Origin: an uncultured Collinsella sp.
GTDB taxonomy: Bacteria; Actinomycetota; Coriobacteriia; Coriobacteriales; Coriobacteriaceae
DNA length: 39,662 bases
Direction: 5' to 3'
Assembly (NCBI GenBank): GCA_900541025.1
Contig: UQIL01000024.1
Location: 1-39,662 of the forward strand
Part shown: positions 31,285 through 38,992 of the stretch, one piece after another
Position numbering within the stretch: position 1 is the stretch's first letter
Layout: every line of letters starts with the position of its first letter
Position numbers and translations under genes: made by a program
The notes under the pieces: generated by a model
Seen by the model: only the letters and a program-made list of their open reading frames with translations
Told to the model about the DNA's origin: nothing
Database searches by the model: none

Positions 31285-31316
31285 AAAGGGCGTTCTCCGT
31301 ATGGAGGGCGCCCTTT
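31285..31316. terminator. Terminator next to LuxR 3
   Basis: AAAGGGCG pairs with CGCCCTTT, with CTCC/GGAG inside. The T run is on the plus strand; on the minus strand the tail is TTTGATTT. It lies directly after the stop of the minus-strand LuxR gene. Confidence 0.65.
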
Positions 31317-31317
31317 T

Positions 31318-32121
31318 TTATCGTGGGATGTTTTGCGTGGCAGTCATAAGGCCCAGACGGTTGCTGACGCCGAGCTTGCGATAGATGGCGTTGACGTGCT
31401 TCTTGACGGTTGACTCGCTTATGAATAGCTCGTTTGCCATCTGTTTGTTCGTTTTGCCGCCGAGCATGAGCTGCATGATTTCGGCTTCGCGCGGTTGGAT
31501 ATTATGTTCTGTAATGAAAGCATTCAGCTGGTCTGTGTCTTCGGTCTGGGTGAGATTAATGCCCCGAGGATAGAGGTTGGCGAGCGCGAGGCTCGCGTGC
31601 CGAGCGATTTCGAGCAGGATTGCGAGCTCGGTGTCGGTGAAGTCTCCGGCCGTGCGTTCGCGAAACAGGGTGATGCTTCCTAGCGGGCTGTCGTTGTGCG
31701 CGAGCGTGGCCGTACAGCCAAAGTAGACGCCCTGCGGTTCCATCCATTTGCGATAGATGGGCGTGGCATCGCGTCGCTCGACGTCCACGAGGTCGAGGTC
31801 GCGGTAGACGCCGACCTTATGTAGGTCAAAGCTCCATGTTGTATAGTCCATCGCGGCGTAGCGGTTGTAGTAGTCGCTCAGCGCGCGGTCGTCCATTCCG
31901 CTGCTTGCGGGGTGGACGTAGCGTGGGGCGTCACTGCCTGCCGCCTCGATCAGGTCGAACATGGCGATCCGATGGGGCACGAGCCCTGTCGTTCCCTCGA
32001 GGGTCTCCTTTTGCAGCTTATCGACACCGTGTGATGCGTGGATTGCAAGCGCGAGCTCGTTGAGAGCAGTCCAGGTCGTACTGTCCAACTCAATAGTCTG
32101 CTGTTTATTGCATGGGGGCAT
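31318..32121 (-). CDS. Soluble LuxR-type transcriptional regulator 3
   Basis: A 267-residue regulator without membrane segments. Residues about 20-195 look like a GAF/autoinducer-type sensing domain (LGSITLFRERTAGDFTDTEL is typical of GAF domains). The C-terminal LuxR helix-turn-helix spans about 205-262 (QPREAEIMQLMLGGKTNKQM, then STVKKHVNAIYRKLG). I choose the ATG at 32121, preceded by GGAAAGGAC, over 32157. It is divergent from the second agmatine deiminase, its probable target. Confidence 0.87.
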   Translation of the reverse strand: MPPCNKQQTIELDSTTWTALNELALAIHASHGVDKLQKETLEGTTGLVPHRIAMFDLIEAAGSDAPRYVHPASSGMDDRALSDYYNRYAAMDYTTWSFDLHKVGVYRDLDLVDVERRDATPIYRKWMEPQGVYFGCTATLAHNDSPLGSITLFRERTAGDFTDTELAILLEIARHASLALANLYPRGINLTQTEDTDQLNAFITEHNIQPREAEIMQLMLGGKTNKQMANELFISESTVKKHVNAIYRKLGVSNRLGLMTATQNIPR

Positions 32122-32299
32122 AGGGCGTCCTTTCCATTGTGGAACCCAGTATGTCATGTTCTCGGCCTGAATAGAACTTTAGGTCAGCGAATGGTATACC
32201 GTTGGTCGCTGAAAGGGGCTCGAGGGACTATTGAGAACATCTCGGTGCGGCCGCATCATGGTCTCGTCAAGCAAAAGCACCGAGATTTAGGAGCTTGAA

Positions 32300-33421
32300 A
32301 TGAAGACCATCTACGAGAGTGAATCCACGCCTAAGAAGGACGGGTTCTATATGCCCGGCGAGTATGAGGAGCAGGAGCGCACCTGGATTCTGTGGCCGCA
32401 CCGCTCCGACGTGTGGCGCTGCGGCGCCAAGCCGGCGCAGAAGGTCTTCACCGAGATCATTAAGACCGTTGCACGCTTTCAGCCCATCACGGTAGGCGTC
32501 AACACCGAAGACTTCCCCGCGGTGTGCGAGATCTTCGACGGTGTTGAGAACGTGCGCGTTATCCACATGGAGTACAACGACAGCTGGATTCGCGACCCCG
32601 GCCCGGCGTTCCTCGTTAATGACAATGGGGAGGTGGCCCTTTCGCACTTCCACTTTAATGCTTACGGCGGTTTCATTGACGGTCTGTACTTCCCGTGGGA
32701 CAAGGATGCTTCCATTGGCCTGCAGGTGGCACAGCTTGAGCAGGTTAACCGTTATCGTCCCGAGGACTACATCCTCGAGGGTGGCTCGTTCAACTGTGAT
32801 GGTCAAGGCACCGTCGTGACCACCGAGATGTGTCTGCTCAACGAGGACCGCAACCCGCAGTACACCAAGGAGCAGATTGAGGAGAAGCTCTCTGAGTATC
32901 TCGGTATCGAAAAGGTTATCTGGATCAAGGACGGTATCGATCCGTACGAAACGAACGGTCATGTGGACGACGTCGCATGCTTTAGTGCGCCCGGCGAGGT
33001 CTGCTGCATGTGGACCGATGATCCCAAACATAAGTTCTACAAGGAGTGCCAGGAGGCGTACAAGACGCTCTCCGAGTCCACGGATGCCAAGGGTCGCAAG
33101 CTCAAGATCCACAAGGTGATCATGCCTGCGACTTCGGTATATATGACCGAAGAGGAGGCCAGCACGATTGATCCCGTCGAGGGCGTGCTGCCGCGTACCC
33201 CCGAGGACGCCTTCGAGCCGAGCTATCTCAATTTCCTGCCCATCAACGGAGCGGTGCTTGTGCCGCAGTTCGGTGACCCCAACGACGCCCAGGCGCTCAA
33301 GGATATCCAGGCTGCTTATCTGGACCGTGAAGTCATCGGTATCATGACTCGCGAGGTTATCTACGGCGGCGGCAACATCCACTGCATCACCCAGCAGCAG
33401 CCCAAGGCGCGCTGTAAATAG
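32300..33421 (+). CDS. aguA: Agmatine deiminase, copy 2
   Basis: A 373-residue enzyme of normal family length, lacking the insertion of copy 1. It keeps SWIRDPGPAFLV, FNAYGG, ILEGGSFNCDG, NGHVDD and the Cys loop GGGNIHCITQQ. The RDPGPAF segment is the canonical agmatine deiminase form, whereas copy 1 has RDTAATY, so copy 2 may be the more typical enzyme. The ATG at 32300 follows TTAGGAG. It stands alone, divergent from LuxR 3, and ends at the terminator at 33462. Why two deiminases are kept under different regulators is not evident from sequence. Confidence 0.93.
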   Translation: MKTIYESESTPKKDGFYMPGEYEEQERTWILWPHRSDVWRCGAKPAQKVFTEIIKTVARFQPITVGVNTEDFPAVCEIFDGVENVRVIHMEYNDSWIRDPGPAFLVNDNGEVALSHFHFNAYGGFIDGLYFPWDKDASIGLQVAQLEQVNRYRPEDYILEGGSFNCDGQGTVVTTEMCLLNEDRNPQYTKEQIEEKLSEYLGIEKVIWIKDGIDPYETNGHVDDVACFSAPGEVCCMWTDDPKHKFYKECQEAYKTLSESTDAKGRKLKIHKVIMPATSVYMTEEEASTIDPVEGVLPRTPEDAFEPSYLNFLPINGAVLVPQFGDPNDAQALKDIQAAYLDREVIGIMTREVIYGGGNIHCITQQQPKARCK

Positions 33422-33461
33422 CAGTTCCATGGTGAACAGTGCTTGATTGTCCGCACGCGAA

Positions 33462-33494
33462 AGTCCGCCGGCTTCAATGGCCGGCGGGCTTTTT
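33462..33494 (+). terminator. Terminator of agmatine deiminase 2
   Basis: AGTCCGCCGGC pairs with GCCGGCGGGCT (one wobble) around seven bases and is followed by TTTTT. Confidence 0.85.
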
Positions 33495-33509
33495 GTGTGG
33501 CGGCTTGGG

Positions 33510-33560
33510 CGTTTGCCCAGATAAAACCTACCAAAATAAACCTGTCCCTTTTTGGCAGGT
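33510..33560 (+). repeat. Interspersed CAGATAAA repeat, copy b
   Basis: GCCCAGATAAAACCTACC, then AAAATAAACCTGTCCC and TTTTTGGCAGGT. The ACCTACCAAAA and TTTTGGCAGGT parts can pair, forming a hairpin. It nearly matches copy c at 36655-36710. Confidence 0.75.
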
Positions 33561-33640
33561 GGTTTCAGCTGAACGGCGGGCCGTGCGGCTTGGGTGTGCG
33601 GGCTCACAATCTGGGGAAACCAAACAGATTGGGGGCTTGT

Positions 33641-33811
33641 ATGATCGACTCGAAGGGAAACGTGCGACCCGAGGGCATGTTTAACAGAGCGCACCTGGCC
33701 CCCGAAGCCCAGCGCGCATACGATGCGCTACTCGAGTGCGTGCTCAACGGGCAGAAGGGCTGCGAGGTTTCGGCGCGTGCGGGCATGGATACGATCAAGG
33801 CGCTCGTATAG
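33641..33811 (+). pseudogene. N-terminal remnant of a transglutaminase-like protein
   Basis: A 56-residue open frame (MIDSKGNVRPEGMFNR, then LAPEAQRAYDALLECVLNG) resembles the N-terminal helical part that precedes transglutaminase-like domains in many Coriobacteriia proteins. It stops at TAG after DTIKALV; the next codons LYAFGCD look like a decayed continuation before another stop. No catalytic region remains. GGGGG precedes the ATG. The assignment is from memory of family patterns and is tentative. Confidence 0.4.
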
Positions 33812-33886
33812 CTTTACGCTTTCGGATGTGACACATAGGACTGCATGCGCCGCTCCCGGCTATATTGCCTCCGAGTGCTTTAGCTC

Positions 33887-34380
33887 ATGGAGATAGCCGG
33901 CATCAGCGATTTCGAGAGCCTGGCAGCCGCCACGAATGCCCCGGTGTTTACACCTCAGACGGACGACTTTGGACTCGCGGTCCATATCTTCAAGATGCTC
34001 AATCGCGGAATTCATCCGTACAGTTCTGGCGAGCTGGACCTAGAATTTTTGACCTAGACGACGATATTCCGGCTCTTCCGCTCAATAGCTGCGTGTGCAA
34101 TGGGCGCAGCTCCTTTGTGGGGACGCTGATCGGATATGTTGTCCCTAGTTACGCTCTTGCGATCAATGACTTTGGCAACCTTATGGGCGAGGCTTTCCGC
34201 CGGTCGCTCTTTGGCAAAGCGCATGAGCGCCTTGATGCGCGCACATGGGCGCGCCTGCTCGCCCTGTATCTGTCTGAGACGGTTGAGTGTCCGCGCGGTC
34301 ATCTATATCACGCTTCGCAGGATGAATGTCCCTACTGTCGAGGAGAGCGCACCCTGTTAGCTCTCTTGGCTGATTGCTGA
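33887..34380 (+). pseudogene. C-terminal remnant of a protein-kinase-like gene, frameshifted
   Basis: The first frame (33887-34057) includes TPQTDDFGLAVHIFKMLNRG then IHPYS, typical of the end of the kinase lobe in bacterial Ser/Thr kinases that carry a C-terminal zinc-ribbon-like CPxxH...CPYC tail. The frame then closes, and the continuation appears in another frame to 34380: FGNLMGEAFRRSLFG, DARTWARLLALY, then CPRGHLYHASQDECPYC. A shift near 34045 joins them. The catalytic N-lobe is missing, so this is a relic. Confidence 0.5.
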
Positions 34381-34415
34381 CTGTCTTGGAGAAAGCCCGT
34401 GAGGCGGCACACAGG

Positions 34416-35065
34416 CTAATCCTGCGTGTCGCCTCCGTACATGTAGACGATAAAGCCGTCGCCGGTGTCTTGGCTGTGATCCTCCAGGATGCGCTTCATG
34501 TTGAGGTGCTCGTAGAACTGCCAATCGGAGTTGCAGTCGCTCATCAGGAAGAACTTGGTGCAGCCTGCCTTGGCGAGCTCGGCGCGCGAAAGGTCGATGA
34601 GTGTGCGGCCGAGTCCCTTGCCCTGCCACTCGGGCACGATGATGATCAGGTTGAGCTGGCCCTGGGCATACTCGTTGCCCGTGGCGGCAAAGCGGTCGGC
34701 CGTGCCTTTTCACGACTGTCGCCAAAGAGCGAGCCCTCGAGCTTGGCATCGGCGGTCTTTGCCATCTCGGTTGCCTGGGCGAGCATCTCGTCGTAGCAGG
34801 GCTCCCACGTGGGATTGGTGCGCGGCTTGCCGTCCTCGAAGATACCGATACAGCAGGCGGCGATAGTGCGGCCCTCGGCCTCGGCGACGAGTGCGATGGG
34901 GGAGCGTTGCAGCTGCATAGCGATGTTAAAGCGCGCGCAGAAATCGGCGGCTTCGACGTCGCCGCGGTTGCGTAGTGTGTTGCACCACAGCTGGTTGTAA
35001 ATGGCGGCGATGCCGGTCAAGTCATCGAGCGTGGCGGCGCGCAGAGTTACGTTGTCAAGGCTCAT
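34416..35065 (-). pseudogene. GNAT acetyltransferase, interrupted by a frameshift
   Basis: The ATG at 35065 follows GGAAGGAG and reads MSLDNVTLRAATLDDLTGIA, a normal GNAT N-terminus, to about 34705. The frame then drifts into low-quality sequence. In a second frame the protein resumes as ADRFAATGNEYAQG, then VPEWQGKGLGRTLIDL, with the acetyl-CoA motif QGKGLG, and ends at 34416. One base appears missing near 34699-34703, in a short run of G/C. Restored length would be about 216 residues. It is a recent mutation, a sequencing error, or less likely a programmed shift. Confidence 0.75.
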
Positions 35066-35212
35066 GGAGGCTCCTTCCAGGTTGGGTCAGGCCATCTCTG
35101 AGTGTGACATGGACGCAGGATTGCCGTATCGACCATTCGGCAGACGACCCTCGATCCCTCGGGGACGGAGGGCCCTAAGAAGGAATGAGGGTGGATTTTC
35201 GGACACTTGCTC

Positions 35213-35284
35213 AATGAGAGTGGATAATCTCCCACTTTCGCTCGAAAAGCAGGCCACAAAAACGGGAGATTATCCACTCTCATT
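35213..35284. repeat. Perfect 21 bp inverted repeat
   Basis: The arm at 35213-35233 begins AATGAGAGTGG and is fully complementary to 35264-35284, with a 30-base loop. It lies between DAHP synthase and the acetyltransferase. A second hairpin GGGTAGTCGTT/AACGACTACCC follows at 35287-35321. Confidence 0.8.
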
Positions 35285-35373
35285 CTGGGTAGTCGTTTAA
35301 GAATGTCCCCAACGACTACCCCAAAAGGAGCGTCCCCAAGTGCCAGCTTTGGCAACGACGCTGGTAGAAAAAC

Positions 35374-35522
35374 GTCAGCGAAAACCCGCCAGAGCGAGCA
35401 AGGTGCCTTGAAGCGAGGCGGCATTGACCTTTTGGTCAATGCCGTCGAAGCTGAAAGGCAGATTGCCGTTCTGGCGGGTTTGCAGCGTCGAGTCGTTACG
35501 CGGTTTGGTAAAACCGCGTAAC
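35374..35522 (-). ncRNA. Structured 3' element, copy 2
   Basis: On the minus strand it begins at the DAHP synthase stop codon. It keeps the terminal hairpin GTTACGCGGTTT/AAACCGCGTAAC of copy 1. Outer stem AAACCCGCCAGA/TCTGGCGGGTTT (35382-35393 with 35470-35481), second stem TGCCTT/AAGGCA (35404-35409 with 35455-35460), and central hairpin GGCATTGACC/GGTCAATGCC (35420-35443) pair differently in sequence from copy 1 but in the same places. The minus-strand tail GACGTTTTTC could end transcription. Confidence 0.65.
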
Positions 35523-36553
35523 TAAATACGTTCCGCGATCTCGTGGATGAGGTAGTCGGTCTTTTCCCAGCCCAGGCACGGGTCGGTGATCGACTTACCA
35601 AAGACGCCGCCGTCGACCGGCTGGTTGCCATCCTCCAGGTAGGACTCGATCATAAAGCCCTTGACCAGCTTGGAGATTGACTCGTTGCGGCGGCAGCTGT
35701 CGAGCACCTCCTTGCAAATGCGATACTGCTCCAGCGGACGCTTGCCCGAGTTGTCGTGGTTGCAGTCGATGACCGCTGCCGGATTGGCATAGCCGGCGTG
35801 CTCGGTATAGCGCTCGGCCAGGCGCTCCAGGTGCTCGTAGTGGTAATTGGGGTAGGTGCGACCGTCGAGACCGATGTAGCCACGCATGACGGCGTGTGCG
35901 AGCGGGTTGCCGTCGCACTCGACCTCCCAGTTGCGGAAGATGAAGCTCTGGTGCGCCTGCGCGGCGAAAATGGAGTTGAGCATAACGGTGGTAGAGCCGG
36001 CAGTGGGATTCTTCATGCCGACGGGTACCGAAATGCCGCTCGACACCAGGCGATGCTCCTGGTTCTCGACCGAGCGTGCGCCCACGGCAACATAGCTCAG
36101 CAGGTCGACGAGGTATTGGTAGTTGGACGGGTAGAGCATCTCATCGGCGGTAAAGAAGCCGGTCTCCTCGATGACGCGCAGGTGCATGTGGCGGATGGCC
36201 TTGACGCCCTCGAGCAGGTCGTCGGGAGCCTCGGGGTTGGGGTTGTGCAGAAGACCCTTGTAGCCAGTGCCCTTGGTGCGCGGCTTGTTGGTGTAGACGC
36301 GCGGAATGATGATGAGCTTGTCCTTGACCTCCTCGGCGGTCTTGGCCAGTCGGTTCATGTACTCAAGCACCGAATCCTCGCGGTCGGCAGAGCATGGGCC
36401 GATGATGAGCACCTTACGTGCGTCCTCGCCGGTAAAGACTTTGGCGACCTCGGCGTCAAATGCCTGCTTTTTGGCGGTAAGCTCGGCAGAAAGCGGCATT
36501 TCCTCGCGGATCTCCATGGGGATGGGCAGCCTGCGCTTGAATTCCATGGCCAT
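35522..36553 (-). CDS. 3-deoxy-7-phosphoheptulonate (DAHP) synthase, type I
   Basis: DAHP synthase condenses phosphoenolpyruvate and erythrose 4-phosphate, the entry step of the shikimate pathway. The 343 residues match the type I-alpha (AroF/G/H) family. Visible motifs are IGPCSA near 51-56, PRVYTNKPRTKGTGYKGL near 84-101 (the PEP/metal loop), AGSTTVMLNSIFAAQAHQ near 187-204 and DCNHDNSGK near 262-270. The short N-terminal part resembles feedback-regulated members. The ATG at 36553 follows AAAGGAGG. Other aromatic genes are absent here. Its stop codon is directly joined to structured element copy 2. Confidence 0.95.
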   Translation of the reverse strand: MAMEFKRRLPIPMEIREEMPLSAELTAKKQAFDAEVAKVFTGEDARKVLIIGPCSADREDSVLEYMNRLAKTAEEVKDKLIIIPRVYTNKPRTKGTGYKGLLHNPNPEAPDDLLEGVKAIRHMHLRVIEETGFFTADEMLYPSNYQYLVDLLSYVAVGARSVENQEHRLVSSGISVPVGMKNPTAGSTTVMLNSIFAAQAHQSFIFRNWEVECDGNPLAHAVMRGYIGLDGRTYPNYHYEHLERLAERYTEHAGYANPAAVIDCNHDNSGKRPLEQYRICKEVLDSCRRNESISKLVKGFMIESYLEDGNQPVDGGVFGKSITDPCLGWEKTDYLIHEIAERI

Positions 36554-36654
36554 ACGGGGCCTCCTTTATCAAGTAACGGCAACAATTGGCGAATTCTTGA
36601 ATGCTCGGCATTATCCGCTGTCGCACGCTAAAGTGCAAGCCCTCGTCACCCCAA

Positions 36655-36710
36655 AACCTGCCAAAAAGGGACAGGTTTATTTTGGTCGGTTTTATCTGGG
36701 AAAATGTCGG
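36655..36710 (-). repeat. Interspersed CAGATAAA repeat, copy c
   Basis: On the minus strand it reads CCCAGATAAAACCGACC, AAAATAAACCTGTCCC and TTTTTGGCAGGT, nearly identical to copy b at 33510-33560. Confidence 0.75.
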
Positions 36711-36778
36711 CACTCGCCGGAAGGGGAGGGTCGGCGTACGGCACGCTGGAGCAAGTTGGATCTTCTGCGGCATACCCC

Positions 36779-37008
36779 GTGGGCAAAAAATGGCAAATAT
36801 GAGTACTGGTACCGGCGTAGTATCATATCGAGCTTACAAGATAATAGACACTACAGTAAATATGTTCATTAACGTTGGCACACAGAAGCATACTGACGGG
36901 CGTTTTGATTAATTTGAAGGCGTATAGAAGCCGCAAAGAGGTCATTTGAGGCGGTTTTGGCTGCTACTAAAAATGTAACAGTACTCATATTTGATCTTTT
37001 TTGGCCAC
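36779..37008. mobile_element. 230 bp MITE-like element with 30 bp terminal inverted repeats
   Basis: The left end (36779-36808) and right end (36979-37008) are complementary in 26 of 30 positions, with the inner 14 bases AAATATGAGTACTG exact. The interior is AT-rich and has no coding capacity. The shape fits a miniature inverted-repeat transposable element, but no target-site duplication was identified. Confidence 0.55.
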
Positions 37009-37072
37009 AGGGTCCGGAGGGGGCTGTCAATCGGGCCCCAAGAGAGCTAATTCGAGGGCCGCAGAGCAAAAA

Positions 37073-37110
37073 AACGGGGACGCAGATTGTCCTGCGTCCC
37101 CGTTCTCGGG
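37073..37110 (-). terminator. Terminator of the ABC exporter operon
   Basis: Arms AACGGGGACGCAG (37073-37085) and 37092-37104 pair perfectly around six bases; on the minus strand the stem is followed by TTTTTTT. It lies about 30 bases past the stop at 37136. Confidence 0.9.
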
Positions 37111-37135
37111 CGTTATTCGTTCCCTGCGGCAGAAT

Positions 37136-38992
37136 TTACGCCGCCTCGTCGAACTGCGAGTTGTACAGGTCGGCGTAGAAGCCGCCCTGGGCGAGCAACT
37201 CGTCGTGCGTGCCCTTCTCGACGATGTCGCCGTCGCGGATCACCAGGATCACGTCGGCGTTGCGGATCGTGGACAGGCGGTGCGCGATGACAAAGCTCGT
37301 GCGGCCCTGCATTAGCGCATCCATGGCACGCTGAATAAGCTCCTCGGTACGAGTGTCAACGTTGGAGGTCGCCTCGTCCAGAATCAGCGCCGGGCGGTCG
37401 GCCAAAATGGCACGGGCGATGGTCACGAGCTGGCGCTGACCCTGCGACAGGTTAGTGCCCTCCTCGTTGATCATAAAGTCGTAGCCGCCGGCGAGCGTAT
37501 GGATAAAGTGGTCGCAGCGTGCGGCACGTGCAGCGGCTTCGACCTCGGCATCGCTCGCATCGGGGCGTCCGTAGCGGATGTTTTCGCGGATGGTGCCGTT
37601 AAACAGCCAGGTATCCTGCAGCACCATGGCAAACTCGCCGCGCAGCGCCGCGCGGTCCCAGTCGCGCACGTCGACGCCCTCGACACGCAGCGAACCGTCG
37701 TCCACATCGTAGAAGCGCTGCAGCAGCTTAATGAGCGTGGTCTTGCCGGCGCCGGTGGGGCCGACGATGGCGATGGTCTGGCCGGGCTGCGCCTCGCAGC
37801 TAAAGTCGTGGATGATGGTCTTGTCGGGCGTGTAGCCAAACTTGACATGGTCAAACTCCACGTGGCCGGGGCGCTTCTCGGGAATCTGCGCGTCGGCCTT
37901 CTGCTCCTCCTCGGGCGCGGCCAGGAACTCAAACACACGCTCGGTGGCAGCTGCCATCGACTGCATCGTGTTGCTCACGTTGCCCAGCTGCTGCACGGGT
38001 TGCGTAAAGTTGCGAACGTACTGGATAAAGCTTTGAATGTCGCCGGGCGTGGCATTGCCGGTCAGCGCGAGCTGCGCGCCCACCACGACGACGCCCACGT
38101 AGCCCATGTTGCCCACCAAGCTCATAAGCGGCATCATCAGGCCCGACAGGAACTGCGAACGCCAGCCACTAATAAACAGGCGGTCGTTTTGACGGTCGAA
38201 CTCCTCGATTGAGGCCTCGGCGCGGTCGAACACCTGAATGACGTTTTGACCGGCAAAGTCCTCCTCGATAATGCCGTTGACGGCGCCCAGGACCTGCTGC
38301 TGCTCGCGGAAGTACGGCTGCGAGAAGTGAATCATCACCATCAAGATAATTGCGGCTGCCGGCAGCGTGAGCACGGTGACGCCGGTGAGCGGCAGGCTGA
38401 TCGACAGCATCATGACGAGCACGCCGATAATCTGCGTCACCGACGTGATGAGCTGCGTCACGCTCTGGTTGAGCGACTGACCCAGCGTATCGACGTCGTT
38501 GGTGATGCGGCTGAGCACGTCGCCCTTGCTGTGGCCGTTGAAGTAGCTCATCGGCACGACGGCAATCTTGGCGGCAATCTCCTTGCGCATGCGGTAGCAG
38601 ATCTTTTGCGTGACACCGGTCATGAGCCAGCCCTGGATCAGGCTGCAGGCAGAGCTCGCCAGATACAGGCAGAGCAAAAAGCCGAGCGTCTTGGCGATCC
38701 AGTTAAAGTCGACATCGCCGGTGCCGTTGACCTTGGCAACCAGGCCCTCGAACAGCTTGGTCGTAACCTGGCCGAGTACCTTGGGTCCCACAATGTTAAA
38801 GATGACCGAGCATACGGCAAAGGCGACGGCGACAAACACGGCAACCTTGTGCTGGCCGATATAGCCGAGCAGCTGCCTCATGGTGCCCTTAAAGTCCTTG
38901 GCCTTTTCGCCGCGACGCATGCCGCCCATGCGGCCCATGGGTCCACGCTGACGGGTGGGCTTGGGAATTTGGGTCTTGGTCTCGTCTGCCAT
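37136..38992 (-). CDS. ABC transporter, fused permease/ATP-binding subunit 2
   Basis: A 618-residue half-transporter of the exporter type (MdlB/LmrD-like). An N-terminal cytoplasmic tail rich in Arg/Gly precedes six membrane segments in about residues 45-330. The nucleotide-binding domain follows, with Walker A GPTGAGKTT near 410, Q-loop VLQDTW, signature LSQGQRQ, Walker B ALILDEATSNVD and the His switch in IAHRLS. The ATG at 38992 overlaps the stop of the upstream subunit as TAATG, with GGAAGGAGG upstream, so the two are made together and probably form a heterodimer. Likely role: export of a drug, lipid or peptide. Confidence 0.93.
   Translation of the reverse strand: MADETKTQIPKPTRQRGPMGRMGGMRRGEKAKDFKGTMRQLLGYIGQHKVAVFVAVAFAVCSVIFNIVGPKVLGQVTTKLFEGLVAKVNGTGDVDFNWIAKTLGFLLCLYLASSACSLIQGWLMTGVTQKICYRMRKEIAAKIAVVPMSYFNGHSKGDVLSRITNDVDTLGQSLNQSVTQLITSVTQIIGVLVMMLSISLPLTGVTVLTLPAAAIILMVMIHFSQPYFREQQQVLGAVNGIIEEDFAGQNVIQVFDRAEASIEEFDRQNDRLFISGWRSQFLSGLMMPLMSLVGNMGYVGVVVVGAQLALTGNATPGDIQSFIQYVRNFTQPVQQLGNVSNTMQSMAAATERVFEFLAAPEEEQKADAQIPEKRPGHVEFDHVKFGYTPDKTIIHDFSCEAQPGQTIAIVGPTGAGKTTLIKLLQRFYDVDDGSLRVEGVDVRDWDRAALRGEFAMVLQDTWLFNGTIRENIRYGRPDASDAEVEAAARAARCDHFIHTLAGGYDFMINEEGTNLSQGQRQLVTIARAILADRPALILDEATSNVDTRTEELIQRAMDALMQGRTSFVIAHRLSTIRNADVILVIRDGDIVEKGTHDELLAQGGFYADLYNSQFDEAA

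Larger units (their letters stand above)
36554..37072. other. Long gene-free region with repeats
   Basis: About 580 bases separate DAHP synthase from the ABC genes. They contain CAGATAAA repeat copy c (36655-36710), the inverted-repeat-bounded element at 36779-37008 and an AT-rich interior. No ORF with a credible ribosome binding site was found. Confidence 0.6.
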
